Assembly: GCA_036346225.1 (NCBI GenBank)
Contig: JARFIW010000999.1
Location: 7,237,001 to 7,301,000, forward strand
From: Platerodrilus igneus
Taxonomy: Eukaryota; Arthropoda; Insecta; Coleoptera; Lycidae
DNA length: 64,000 nucleotides
Reading direction: 5' to 3'
Under the pieces are notes generated by a model, which had not been told where the DNA came from, made no database searches, and saw nothing but the letters and a program-made list of their open reading frames with translations. Below are positions 49,306-62,429 of this stretch, piece by piece. The translations under genes and the position numbers were made by a program. Numbering within the stretch: position 1 is the stretch's first letter; the number at the start of each line of letters is the position of its first letter.

Positions 49306-49726
49306 CTTCTTAGATGCAGTTTGGTCCCCTTCTATTGTTTTACGATTATATACCCTATTTTTCCGACATTCAGTGGTTGTGAAGGGGGTAAGCAGCCTGT
49401 GGCTACCAAGTTCCACCAGTACTTGAACATTTGCCGATTTAATATTTTTTCCAATATATCTTTTTGAACAGTCAACATTAGTTGCAGATATTTCACAACT
49501 AACACCTGCAGTTGTTTATAATAATCATCAGATTTATCTGCGCCTATTTTTTTGCTATTTGGTTTTCCGTCTCAAAACTGATTGGACACGTACTTCCACT
49601 TATTTATATTCTGAGCTAGCCTATGGTTACCTGAAATTCCCACAAAGCCTATATACAGCTCGGTTCCCCTTCTATTGTTTTCTAGTTATATGCCCCATTT
49701 CATTGAGATGCAGTGGTATGTGAAGG

Positions 49727-50024
49727 GGTGCGGCTCCGTGGCATAGTGATATGTGTTTGACTACTACGCCCAAGGTCCCGGGTTCGAATCCCGACACGGT
49801 CCACTTGAAAAATGTTAGGCGAGCATTTTTCACAAAAATACACCCTCGTTCGGATGAGAGGTAAAATAGAGGACTCGTGTGTGAATGTTGTCACACACGT
49901 TAAAGATACCTACCTTGCTTGGAACAGCAAGGGTTTGGCAAAATTCCAATTTTTCCAGGTAAAAAAAATCGCTTCCTGGCCAATGTAGTACCTTCGGGTG
50001 GAGCATTGGAAAAATCACATGTAA
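49727..50024 (+). mobile_element. tRNA-derived SINE (copy 5), full length
   Basis: The best view of the head on the + strand: GGCTCCGTGGCATAGTGATA with box A, then GGGTTCGAATCCCG with box B, a head of about 72 nt. The 12-bp target duplication GGTATGTGAAGG lies at 49715-49726 and 50025-50036. It sits inside the 3' duplication of the family 2 LINE and so is younger than it. Confidence 0.92.
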
Positions 50025-50213
50025 GGTATGTGAAGGTGGTTAAGCAGCCTGTGGCTGCCAAGATCCCCCAACACTTGGATATTTGCCGAATTAATAGTTT
50101 TCCAGTAAATCCTTTCGCACAATTAACTTTATTCGAGAATATCACCCAACCAATGCTTGTAGTTGCTTATAATAATCATTATGTTTCAGTACAGTTATTT
50201 TTTCTTCATTAGT

Positions 50214-51422
50214 TTATTCATCTTGGGACTGCTTGGATGCGTTCTTCGATTGACTTTTATTCTGAGATATTCTACACATTTCTCTGAAATTCCTACTGCC
50301 TTCATCTTTCACTATCTGCGTGCAGTAGCCTAGCCTAGGTCTACCGCTACTTCTCTTTTTTCCTATTCCTGCTTCTAATATATTCCGCACTATTTCTTCA
50401 TGCTGTAGTATGTGGCCTATCATCCTATCTCTCCTGTTTTTTACTGTTTTCCACATATTTCTTTCTTCCCCTACCATTTTTAGTACCTCTTTGTTCTTAA
50501 CTTTTTCTGTCCATGACATATCTTCATCATACATCTGTAGCACCACATTTCAAAGGCTTTTCCTTTTTCTTGTCCGCTTCTCCTACTGTCCAGGCTTCAC
50601 AGCCGTACAGTGCTGTGCTCCACACATATGTTTTAAGCAATCCTTTCCTTGTTTCTATGTTTGTTATTATTGAACAGAGTAGTTGCTTTTTCTTGTTAAA
50701 TGTAGCACGACTTTGTGCTAATCTTTGTTTTATATCTTTTGCGCTTTTTCCATCTTGTGTTATTTGGCTTCCTAGGTAGCAGAAATCCTTAACCTCTTGT
50801 AGGTACTCATTGCCTATTTGTATTCTTGTTTTTAATTTATTTTCCCATCCTTTACATATTAATACTTTAGTTTTATTTTTGTTAATTTTATACCGCATCT
50901 CTCTGTTACGACTGTTTCCATTTGATTAAGAGCAGCTTTTAACTCTTCCTTGCTAGATGCTAATACAGCTATATCATCTACAAATATAAGCATATCAATT
51001 TTTTGTCCCTGCATAGTAATTCCAAATGTGTTCCTGCATTTGACAGTATTCATTGCCTCTTCAATGTACAAGTTAAAAATTAATGGGGATAGGGAACATC
51101 CCTGTCTCACCCCTTTCCTGATGTTTACTTCTCTACGTTCCTGCTCTAATTCTATTACTCCCGTTTGCTCTTTGTATAAGCTATGTACTATTCGTCTATC
51201 CCTATAACTTATTCTAATCTGTTTGAGTATTTCGAACATTTTTTTCCATTTCACATTGTCGAATGCTTTTTCCAGATCTACAAACCCTATATACACGCTT
51301 TCCCTTTTTTCTAATGTTTTCTCCATTATCACTCTCAGAGCTAAAATTGCCTCCAGTGTTCCGCTGTTTTGCCTAAACCCAAATTGATCTTCTACTAGTA
51401 TTTCTTCAGCTTGTTTTTCCAT
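50214..51422 (-). pseudogene. RTE family 2 reverse transcriptase and C-terminal domain
   Basis: Open segments 51422-50859, 50898-50527 and 50546-50214 in different frames. The first has DQFGFRQNSGT, FVDLEKAFDNV and KGVRQGCSLSPLIFN, and the catalytic site FVDDIAVLAS near 50,985, a variant of the usual FADD. The second has DFCYLGSQIT and the ALYGCEAWT block. The third has MSWTEKVKNKEV, RDRMIGHILQHEE and a GRPRLGY block. Two frameshifts break the frame; stops are also seen upstream of 51,422 in the linker. Confidence 0.86.
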
Positions 51423-52220
51423 TGGTCTTTGTACAATTCTAGTTATTATTTTTTACACATGTGCTGTCAAACTTATTGTTCGAAATTTTTAACATCTATC
51501 TGTGCCTTTCTTTTTTGGTATAGTTACTATGATGTTGTTTGAAATCTTTGGGTATCTCGCCTGTCTCATACATATAGCTTACAAGTCGGAAGATACGTTC
51601 TGTTACTGCTTGTCCAGCGGCTTTTAGAGTTTCCGCTTGCATCTTATCTGTACCCGGCGCCTTAACATTTTTCAGACTCTTTAATGCTAATTCAAACTCA
51701 TCTCTAAGTGTAGGATATCCCAGGTCATCATTTTCAGTGTCTGATTCCTGTTGTAGTGCTGTTAGTTCCTCTCCTGAATATAAATTCCCTATCTATTCCT
51801 GCCATCTAGCTACTTTCTCTACATTTTCTATGACGTTTCCTCCTGCGTCCCATATATTTTTGCTATATGGTTTTATATCCCTAAAATTCATTGTAATTAG
51901 TTTATATGTTTCATTTGTCTTTCCTGTTTCCATCTTAGTTTGTACCTCTTTGCACTTTTGAGCAATCCAATGTTATTTAGCTTTTCTGCGTTTGGGAATT
52001 ATTTCCCATTTTATGGTTTTGTATCGCTGTTTTCCTGTTTCGTCTGATTTATTTTTGTATTTTGGTATTTTATTAAATTCAGGATATCCTTTGTTATAAA
52101 TGGTTTTTTATTTTCTTTTTGTGTATACCCCAGAATATCTTTGACCACCATGTTTAGGCTGGATTTAATGTTATTCCATTCTGTTTCGACTTCTTTAGTA
52201 TCAGATATTACCCAAACACC

Positions 52221-52692
52221 CAACACGTTTACAATGATCCAATTCTTATTTGAAAATGTAAATAAAGCAAAGTACTCACTTAAAACGCACTTTGCAGTTA
52301 AATCTCAGGGCATCTCCTTGTTTGGGCGTGGTTTGCGTCACGTCATTGTTGAATCAGCTTCTCTTCGTCTATCCCCTTTCGTCATTCGTAGCGGTACGAT
52401 AGGAGCAACCAGGTAAGGAACGATATAAGGTAGAGATAAAAGGGAACTTACATCCTAAAAAGGAAAGAGAAAAGACAGACACGTAACACAGGTAGCTGCT
52501 ACCAGCTTGACGTCTCGTGGCTAATAATGTCGTGTCACTCCGCGCACTTGCGCCACTCACTCCGCACCGGCGCATTCTTTTGCGCCAACGCAACTGTCCG
52601 GAATGGCGGTAATAAACAAGTTTATTTTAAAATAATGGTGGGAATTTAGTCACATTTTTAAAAATGTATATTTCCAAATTTGGAATGTAACA
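52221..52692 (-). mobile_element. LTR related to the solo LTR at 21.2 kb
   Basis: On the - strand it starts TGTTACATTCC at 52692 and shares GAGACGTCAA, CCTGAGATTTAA and a GTGAGTA donor-like site with 21170-21704. No coding is attached. The left boundary is approximate and no target duplication was identified. Confidence 0.6.
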
Positions 52693-55561
52693 AAATCTCC
52701 GTTAAAGTAGTGCAATTTCGTTGACATTATGAAACCCTGGAATTAGTAACGTTTACAGGAGTCTTGACCTCAGTTGATTATCTTTGCAATTGTAAGCTCT
52801 GACCTAGGATTCTGTTGTGAAAAGAAGTTCATCTTCCCACGAACGCAGACGGAAATACGTCAATATCGTTTCGGATCAGAGAGATGTTTAAGACGAGGAC
52901 TGTCGCTTAACTCGTCAGATATATCGTACCGATTCCCATGAAGGCAGACTTATTGTACTGTTACTGTGCAGTGCTGGCACGAGTGCGTTCTATTTCCACC
53001 TTTTTTAACCCATCCATATCATCTCGTTGGCGAAGTCCTACTAGCAGCAGCCGGTGCCAGAAACTTGACAACTCACAATAGGACAAAAGTCGAAAGGACC
53101 GTCCCTGAGAACAATGCCCAGTAGCTTTCAGGGTGTGTTTTTAATAATTTTTTCATTTTCTGGCGGATTTACTGGAAGGGTTGAACATGATAATGTATGG
53201 ACGAAATTATAGAACTTCATCTATCCTTTTTTTTGTTTAACATATACAGGTCACAGGCACCAAAATATCTTTATCATAAGCTTAAATATAGGAGGACATT
53301 CATAATATAAACACTCGAAACTGATTGAAAATAAACATAGCTCAACATAATACTGCCATGTATAAAACTTCGTTTTCGTATATTGCGCCAAACATATTAA
53401 ATAATTACCATCATATTGATAATATCATCTTCTTTATAAAATTGACGAAAACTAGTCTTGAAAAATCGAACACGAACAACAATCATACAACTTCATAAGC
53501 TCTTTCTTTCCATAATACGTTCTACAACATTTAGCTGTACTACGAAAGACTTGAAAATCATTCATGTTGGATGACACTCCCATGTTTATACTGTTTTATA
53601 ACATATAGCATGCTATATATTAATATTGTTTCATTACCTTATAGCCTTTTACTATTATTATGGGATTTTATTTAACGAGAATTTCCAATAATCGTATAGA
53701 GCCCACGGCAAGTTCTGATGGAAAATGGCCCAAAGTTGTGGAAATCTCAAAGGCAAAGCGGCTAGTCGAACTATATGCTCTGGGTAGAACATGAGCTGTG
53801 GGTCGGGGTTGGATTGTGACCAAAAATATGAAGAATAAGGCGCCACCGTATTTTTCTATACAGAGAAGACCTTACTCAAGTCCCTAGTACAAGGCGAATG
53901 CGGAAACCTTCATTCTATAACCGCTATACAGTTTATTAAAGACAACATAATCCCTAAAGTTTCTTACCCTATGGCTCGACTTTGACCTTAGTAATTCACT
54001 GCTACACCTGTGAACAAATTAAACAAAGAATAGCATTGTTTGTGCTTTTATACTCAAAATTTTAACATTCAAATGGAATCAACTTTCATTCATCCTAATT
54101 AAAAAGAATAGTCTTGTTCAAAAATAAAAATCTATTTCTCTAGTATTCAAATATGTGCTTTTTTTTACAAAATATCCTTTCACTTTATTATATTGATTAA
54201 TTTAATTTGTGAAAATTATTTACAAAGGCACTGGGTAAAATCAGTACCAATCAAATTAAATGTAGTTATTTCTGTAAGAAATAACTAACCAAGTTTTATT
54301 TACAAATTAATAAAGCATAAATTTGCTTTCTAAACTGTTACTTACTGATAACAAAAATGTTAGTTTCGGTAGATCTACCATAACCTTACAATAATCAATT
54401 CCAAATAGTTATTAATGAAATAGCAAACATAGAAGTTTAATTTCTATGTTCTCTTAAATACAAGAATTTACTTTTTCTAACACGTAATGACATCTTCCGT
54501 AGTTTTAGTGAATTAATAAAAGATTTAGATAAGTAATAGTTACAGATTCCTATTGCTTAATATTGTAAAACATATTCACAGTCTGACCTTGACCTATTTT
54601 GAAGTTTAAATAACTTGATTAAACAAAAAATTATCTAATTACAATGTCCATAGTTCAGCTAACATACGAAAACAAATTTCTACATACCAAAACTCCGTCT
54701 AACTGAAAAATACCATAAAGGAAGCTTACGTCAGCATTGAAATAAGGAAATCTCCAATTTCGAACAAATAATTTTACTGCATACTGAAACTCCACGTTAC
54801 TCGGCATCCATTTTGAGTAATTAAATTTCGCCAAGTCCACACCACGAACAAAGCGTAAACTCCTATATTTCCTTCTTGCTTTTAATCAAAAATAATAAAC
54901 CAGTCTCCTGATTACCAATCTGCATGTTAATTTAAAGTTGCTTTATATGTAAATTAAACCACGAAAATTATCAAACGATGCATGATAATTTAACTTGAAT
55001 ACTATATGTACAATTTCATGTTATATATAAATAAAGTTGCACTGAAAATTTTTACTTAATATGGTTACAGAATCAAATTTTACTTACTGTTACCAACGGT
55101 CCTTCGACCAAAAAATTTCACGTCATCTACGAGCTGTTCTAACAAATGGACAATCAAAAGTGCCTTTCGGAGATGACATTCTCCTAAAACAACTTAATCC
55201 GCATGTGCTTCCAACACGAAAAACTGCAAAAAACCATTGTTTCAAGGAACAATTCGACCTGCTTTCACCATAGCTGTATTGGAAGTGTCCGGGGTCAAGC
55301 GAGTTGCTGCCCGGCAACACAATCACTTCACAATTTCTTAATAGATGGAGCTCTAGGAATGAAACTAAATGGAAACTTTATTTTGTCACCGTGGAAATTA
55401 AATTTTAATTGAATGCTAATACTTTATTGGGCAATAGGTAATATTTAATTAGTGGATTGAATAACATTATTATGCATTGCATTGTTTATTATTAAATAAA
55501 GAGATTAATTATATGAACACATCTAGATAGAAAATATAATTGCTACAACCTTGAGGGTAAA
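52693..55561. other. Intron, no recognised element
   Basis: Mostly AT-rich. Slightly GC-richer blocks at 52,800-53,100, 53,680-53,850 and 55,080-55,340 have short open frames but no family resemblance. Confidence 0.4.
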
Positions 55562-56359
55562 TGTTAATTTATTTGACGAATGTAAAAAAAGTATAATAAA
55601 TTCTTACATTTAAAAATGAATTCTTGCATTTAATAGTTCGATAAATACAACACCGCAAGCGGGGTTTACTAGACACCATCGGCAGTTGGTAGCGCTAATC
55701 TTATACAGATTTTGGGCGCGCTCATCTACCAATGACGTCACCAATGCACAATTTATATTGCGCAATAATCGGAAATTTATATAAATTTAAAACAATAAGT
55801 GATACAGCGAACAAATTAACAAGAGAGTACTCACTCAGAAATCCGGCGTCCGGCGGAGTTGAGGTAAAGTTGGCTTCGCTAAAGTCCATCAGGCTACGGA
55901 AGGCCTCTTTGAGGTAGTTAAAGATGGTACGCCCGACGCTCTTCCAAAGCATTCGGACCAGCTCCGGCCATCATGAGCTCGTTCATCCAGGGTCGTGCAG
56001 TACGGTTCGCCTAGGTGGTTTCAAATTTCATCTACCTATGCAGGAAATGACGGGAACATGGTATAAGGGGCGACAAACAAAGACAAGCAAGCAAGGAAAA
56101 CTACATAGGTAAAGATACGGCACGATACGATACCTCAAACGTCCACTCCACTCGAAGGTTCGGGCAAAAAGCCACGTTCAAGCGTCTAACGGAAACTTCT
56201 CCCCACTTTCTTCCTACTCCACTCGCGTCGCGCGATCTGGCACAACGCACTGTGACGTAACGGAAATACGCGCCCCGAGTCTTTTGAAATTGTAGCGCGA
56301 AACTTCCGCACATCAAAATTAACCTAAGACATGTTTAAGGGCCACTTTGGCACGTAACA
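55562..56359 (-). mobile_element. LTR (probably solo), close relative of 11893-12636
   Basis: It begins TGTTA and ends TAACA on the top strand. On the - strand it starts TGTTACGTGCC and contains GTGAGTA near 55,840. It is collinear with the 11.9-kb LTR over its whole length, with indels. No gag or pol is attached. Flanking TAAA and AAAT are not a clear duplication. Confidence 0.72.
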
Positions 56360-56484
56360 AAATAAATGAATTTACAACCTATTGGAAACATATAATAAAT
56401 AAACAAATAAGTAATTGGAGTTGAAAAGGTGTATCATTGTAAATAAAACGATTAACATATTTCAATCATGTTTTCATTTTTCAG

Positions 56485-56540
56485 GAGCTATATCAAAGAT
56501 TGGACGTGGCCGTGGTCGTGGTTTTTCAGAAAAGAAGTAA
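56485..56540 (+). CDS. Host gene terminal exon D (RG-rich tail and stop)
   Basis: Follows a T-rich tract and TCAG acceptor. The first two bases complete a Gly codon begun by exon C. The peptide is GAISKIGRGRGRGFSEKK and then TAA at 56538-56540. The RG repeats resemble RGG/RG motifs of RNA-binding proteins, which are often arginine-methylated (family knowledge); the binding role here is inference. Confidence 0.75.
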
Positions 56541-57422
56541 GACGATTAATGAAAATGAATATTTTATCCTTTTTATATATGTAATACATCTGTTAATTGG
56601 ATGTGATTTAAGTTTTAGTTGATATTGACATGGAGACTAAAGGTTTCCAGTTAATTTTGATTTTCCTACTAAATAATAAAAATTTAGAATAAGTGTAAGG
56701 ATATGTTCATGTAAATATTGAGGTACTCTCTCAAGAAACCGCAATTTATTTAATGTTTATTTTTAATTGCATGTATAAGCAAAATACTTCCACCTAACGT
56801 ATTTTTTGTACAACTGTCCACAACACTTTCCTGCATTTTTAAAAGAAAAAGGAATTATTAATTTTGGAAGTACATGTTCACTGGATAATAAATGCTGATA
56901 CCATAATAAAATAAAAGGAAATCTACCATCATTTTGATTTTAAAAATATTTTTGAAAGTATTGTATAATTGTAAAATAAGATGACATAACATTTGCGATA
57001 AACAAATTAAAACACACGTGATTAGTTTATATGAGGGAATGTTTGAAAAATAGCTTGCCCAACTGAAGATGATATTCAAACTATCAAGGTGCATTAACCC
57101 TTTTTTTGTCATCAGTTGTTGAATGATTCGTATGCACAGTTTGAAAAATTGATTTTACTATCAATATTGTTTTATTTATCATTTAGTTTCTATTGTTTAA
57201 GTAAGATCTGTTTATATATTTTTCAGTTTATTGGATATTAACTAATAATCGAAGTGTAGTTAACAATATTTATCAAATAGTAATTATTGTAGTTGTGAAA
57301 TTGGTGTAATAATATTAGTGGTTGCTCTAGCTCTATAAAGTAAATTTCGTAGACTATACTAAGAACAAACAAAGTTACTCCAAATAATTTCTATCGTGTG
57401 GAATAATTTCCAAATAATCGAA

Positions 57423-57427
<5 letters not shown>
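56541..57427 (+). other. Probable 3' UTR and downstream flank of the host gene
   Basis: AT-rich, with an AATAAAATAAAA stretch near 56,905 that could serve for polyadenylation. No other gene is seen. Confidence 0.4.
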
Positions 57428-57475
<48 letters not shown>

Positions 57476-57488
57476 ATTATTATTATTA
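57428..57488. repeat. (TA)n then (TTA)n microsatellite
   Basis: An uninterrupted TA run of over 40 bases followed directly by about five TTA units. Confidence 0.95.
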
Positions 57489-59360
57489 AATGTATAAGTA
57501 AGAATTCATATTGAATGTGAGTAGTTGGTAGTATTAAATAATATAAAAAGTGTGTGTTAGTCAGACATTGACTGTATATATTAAAATATTTTTAATTAAA
57601 CAAATCCTTAGACTTACGCTTATTTTTCGATATTTTTGTAATGATTAATTATCATTACTTTTATAAATCTTTTGTAATTTACTTTAGTTTGTTGAGGCCA
57701 ATAGATCGTTTTTAAGTATTTTACTCATCGGATTGAGCATTGAAGTGTTTGAATATAAATACATTCATGATTGAATTTGGGTGAATTTCGTTTTAGTTTA
57801 TAATAAATTTATTGTTTAAAAACTCATATTTGTAATGTATTTTCATGTAACATTTGTAGTTTTTGTCGTTAAATAGATACTTGTAAGATGTGGGCGTTTT
57901 TTTACAAGGGTATTAAAAAGAGTTTGTAACATTACAATTCCCTGTTACTAGGTTGAGAACGTAGGCAATTTTGTGTGTGTGTTTAAGAGTGAGAAGCGGC
58001 TGCTTTTGTCGTCTTATCAGACTAGGGAGGAAGTGCAGCCTAGCATGTTGATGACAGGCGCTATCCCACACGTTGTCCTGTGTTTCCCTTTGTTTATGTT
58101 GTGGTGGATGATGGATTGCCATCATGTCTGGTTCCTTTCAGTATTTAAAAGATTCTGTACAAACAAGGTAAAGAAATAAATTAAGCGTTACTATTTCAAA
58201 GCAAATAATTATGTGATACAAACAATTTAGTACCTTAGATACGAAGTGCACACCTCGTATTTTAGACAAAATAAAACTAATCAGTAGAAAATAAACATGT
58301 GAGAGCTTTTGTCAAGTGTTTTTACAATTGCACATAATACCTTTTGTAAAATAAACTAATCAGTAGAAAGGAATAAGCGTGTGCGAACTTTTGTTAAACA
58401 TTTTTACAATGGTACATCATGTAACTACACCAAACGCTGATAAGGAATATGCCCTTGATATACACCAAAGAAAACAAATTGTATACCTGTGTGTGTCGGG
58501 ATACTTAGCTTGTACGCCATCGGGGGTGAATCAGCACCGCATCGCCAGGGTCGTTGGGATCTATTTACCCTGTTACCATAACAGCACTAGTTATCTACAT
58601 GCAATGGCAGTTGATCTGTGGCAAAGAACAGTTGAGCCTACATAAAGAAAGAACCAATTTGGCTTCCAGCTAAGAGCTTCTACTTGTCGAACAAAAAAAT
58701 GTACATCGCTCTGTTACGTTCCAATTTTGTTTTTAAAATGTTCCCTTGCTAATTCATTACTCGTTCGAATAAATTTTGTTTCAATTCTTCAACTCAAACC
58801 CCTTTGGCGTTAAAAACGAAAATTAATTTAGTAAACTTAAAATAACCCTGTCCGTTGCTAATTCATTATCCGTTGGTCTAAGTTTCATGTCTACTGTTAA
58901 ATAAAATTGTTAATTCATAAGTAATAATAAATACGCTGTCTATAAATTAAATGCCTAGTCTTAGTTATCCCGTAATCTCTTAAATTCTTCAATAACATCC
59001 TGTTTTTAGGTAACTTTCAATTTGTTAAACATTATGACCACGTATAATGGATTTTCTCGATAGTGCAAAAGTAACGACTTGTTGAGATATTGCTCGCGCA
59101 CGATCCGATATAAACCCAGGTTTTCTGGTTTTATTGCGCTTATGCTAGGAATTGACTCTGCGTTTCATAGCTAGCCTGGTATTTACTTTTCTTCCGGATA
59201 CGTCGACATACGTATCTTGAAGTACTGAGACGATTAATGTAGAAAACATTTCAACGCGCAAGCTGCAGAATCAAATAAAAAATTGGTACAAATAAGACGA
59301 GTTCCAACTGCAATCCTCGCGTTATCAAAGCGCGATTAGCAAACTGAAAAACACACTATC
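57489..59360. other. Downstream region without recognised gene
   Basis: Short open frames near 57,970-58,180 and 58,379-58,645 have no family resemblance. A TGTTACGTTCC at about 58,712 resembles the start of the LTR group, but no matching end or body was found. Confidence 0.35.
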
Positions 59361-59601
59361 AAATTTATTTATTTATATACACTACTTAACAGGTTAGACC
59401 CAATTACAAAGTAGGCACCAAATCAAACACATTAATACAAAAATTAAAAAAGGAATTATGTCAAATAAGTAAATACAATAAGTATAAAATTAAACAAGAG
59501 AGAAAAAAAACAAAAACCGTAAAACATAATCTGAAAGAGAATACAGTCAAAACACAAGGAAAGACAGAGGATGGGTAGGCAAGGAACACTAAAATAATTG
59601 G

Positions 59602-62376
59602 TTAATCTGTGCACAGACAAGTTAATTTAATGTGTGACAAAGAAACATGGAAGATATCAAGAGATTTACATTTGTTTTGAAATGTTGTGCACATAAAGTA
59701 CAAAGGGGAAAACTTAAGCACATTGGTTCTTGGGATGTTTAAATAAAACATATCGTCGCCCCTGGTAGATGTAGGCACTCGGAAATTTACAGCAGATAAT
59801 AAATAGGGAGTGTCTATTAAGTTATTAACTACTTTATAGAGAAATGCCACAGCACTAAAATCACGTCGCGATTTAAGTGTAGTTACAGAGAATCTGCGTA
59901 GAAGTAGGTTATGGTCGTAACCTATACATGGATAAACCGAGTCCTCCTTGTAAGCTAGGTATTTAAGAAAGTGACGTTGTACCTTCTCAATCATATTTAC
60001 ATAGACTGCATATGAAGAATTCCAGACTATGCTACAATACTCCAATTTCGACCTAACGTAGGCAAACAATAATATTTTTAGAGTATCAATAGTGAGGTGT
60101 TTACCCATCCTAATAACAAAACCCAGCGATTTATGTGCAGCCCTAATAGTGTTGAGGATATGCAAATTAAATGTTAACTTGGCATCAAACAGTACACCAA
60201 GATCAAAAACACTATCGGTGATTTGAATGCTATAAGGGAATTTAATTATATTATGCTTTCTAGAATAATTTGAAACAGAACATTTATCAGGATTAATTGG
60301 GAGGTTGTTTGTAATACACCAGAAATATAGATTATTTAGATTATGCTGCAGTTTTGAGCAATCTTCTATTTGACTTATCTAGTTGAATAATTTTAGTCAT
60401 CTGCATAGATTAAACATTCACAATCAATATCAACAACAACATCATTGATGAAAATGATAAAGAAGTAGGGGCCAAGGACAAAGCCTTGTGGAACTCCAGA
60501 GGTAGCAATAAAGTGTTTGGAATGAGAGCCTAAATAATCGACATAAAGTCTTCTATTATTTAAATAGGAGGAGAAAAAGGTCAGTAGCTGAGGTGTAGAA
60601 CCCATGTAAGACAGTTTCCGAAGTAACAGATTGTGATCTAGCCGATCAAATGCCTTTGACAAATCTGTATATATCACGTCTACCTGCATTCCCTCATCTA
60701 AAGATTTAGAAAGATATTGTGCCATACTGGTTAATTTAGTTGCAGTAGATCTACCAGAAACAAAGCCGTGTTGTTGCAGACATATTTTTGAATGTGAGTG
60801 AAAGTTGATATAATCATAAAGAACAAATTCAAATATTTTACTGAAGTTATTAAGGATGTCAATAGGGCGATAATTTATTATACAGGATCTGTCCCCTTTT
60901 TTATAGATAGGTCGTACTTTAGAAGATTTCCAGATATTAGGAAATTGAGAATATTTGAGAGAGATTAAAAAGAAAGGTTAAGGGTTTGATAAGTTGAAAC
61001 TTGCAATATTTAATCACAAGAGAGGGTAAGTTGTCTGGACCTGCAGTATATTTAGATTTTAATTTGTCAATAGCTTTGAGTACATCCTGTTCCTCTATCA
61101 CAGGTACACCAATACTGGGAAAAGAGGAGACTGGTTCAGGATCAGAAGTATGGGAGCTGGAAGTATAGGCAGATTTGAAAAGTTCAGCAAAGTTATTCGC
61201 TATAACATACGGATCAGAATAGAACTCATTGTCATATATCATTTATCTTTGTTGATTCGTTGACTTTCGTTTATCATTCACGAATGCCCAAAAACGCTTC
61301 GGATCGGATTTTATTTTGTCATTCATTGATCTTAAGAAATTATTGTGGGCAATATTCATAGCATTTTTTAGCCTAGTTCGTAGGATTCTAAAATTTTTGT
61401 ATACTAATGTATCACTACTTAATTTATATTGCTTCCATAAAATTTCTTTTTGTTTAGTAAGATTGATGATCTCCTTAGTGAACCATGATGGATAAGACTT
61501 CCTACAGGCTTTCGTTCTAGGGACATGCAAATCAATAACTTCAAAGAATAAAGCATAAAAGCGAGTTGTAGCAGCTTCAATGTCATCAAAGTGGTACAGA
61601 GAGTTCCAGTCTAGTGTAGCTAAATCATCATAAAGGGCAGTATAGTTGACATTTTTAAAATTGTAGCGGGTATCTATACTGGTTGCTTTAGCATAGTTTT
61701 TTACAAGTAATTTATGTACTTCAATGCAAAGTGGTGGATGATGATTGTCAATAGGCAGGTCAACACACTTTGGTTCAGATATGTTGCAAGCGAAATTAGA
61801 AAAAACTAGGTCCAGTAGCCTTTGATTCATATTGTATATGTAGTTGTACTGTATAAGATCAAAGAAAGCTACAAGATTATTGAGGGGTGCCAATCTGGGC
61901 AGGTTGTTGCCACTAAATGCAAATTCAGGTAGGTTGAAGTCTCCTATGATTATAATATTTTTGTCATAGATAAAATAAAGATTTATTAATTCATCAAAGA
62001 AAAGTTCATACGCATGCCTCACTTGAATTGGCGGGATATATACCGTTATTATAATCATAGACTGGCTATAGGGACCTTTAATTTCAACAATTAAGACATC
62101 AAAGTTAATATTCGTACAAGTGTAGGGAACTTGATGAGAGACGAATTTTTTGTGAACAGCAAGAAGTACCCCTCCTCCCCTGCTAACACCCAAATCAGTA
62201 TGTCGATCTGTTCGGAATACATTGAAAGTATTACAAAAAAGTTCATTGTTATATATATCATCTCCCAACCATGTTTCAGTTAAGCATATGATTTCATAAT
62301 CACACATTAAAGAGAAGTTACACAGTTCAACCATTTTAGTACGGAGACCTCTAACATTTGGTAGTATATGTAATTG
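59602..62376 (-). pseudogene. LINE ORF2: endonuclease and reverse transcriptase
   Basis: It opens with the endonuclease block PNVRGLRTKM; the next motifs are LTETWL near 62,275, GDFNLPEF near 61,948 and DNHHPPL near 61,755. An in-frame TAA at 61243-61245 follows the linker and the frame then resumes with a TAGPDNLPSLVIK block. A frameshift occurs between 60,936 and 60,726. The reverse transcriptase core (60725-60393) has DLSKAFDRLDH, SGVPQGFVLGP and a catalytic LIYADD. Another shift precedes the C-terminal part 60165-59602. Inactive as read. Confidence 0.87.
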
Positions 62377-62429
62377 GCCAACGCCTTAGAATTAACTATG
62401 TTTGCAGAATGAGTTATAAATTGTGATTG

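Larger units (their letters stand above)
49310..52220 (-). mobile_element. RTE-type LINE, family 2
   Basis: A - strand LINE distinct from family 1. The 5' part is truncated near 52,220, where an LTR sequence begins; an EN-RT linker is seen at 52226-52011. The 3' region (49310-50213) carries a tandem duplication of the ORF terminus plus UTR with a period of about 342 bp, and a SINE inserted in it. The 3' edge abuts the end of the outer LTR element. Confidence 0.82.

Noticed and set aside
49731..49802. A true tRNA gene
   Set aside because: The cloverleaf is imperfect and the same head recurs in other copies attached to the same body, so it is a SINE head.
57913..58645. Small frames downstream of the host gene
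   Set aside because: No conserved motifs or splice context; both strands are open by chance.
58712..59013. TGTTACGTTCC ... AATAACA as another solo LTR
   Set aside because: The body does not resemble the other LTRs and no target duplication is present.
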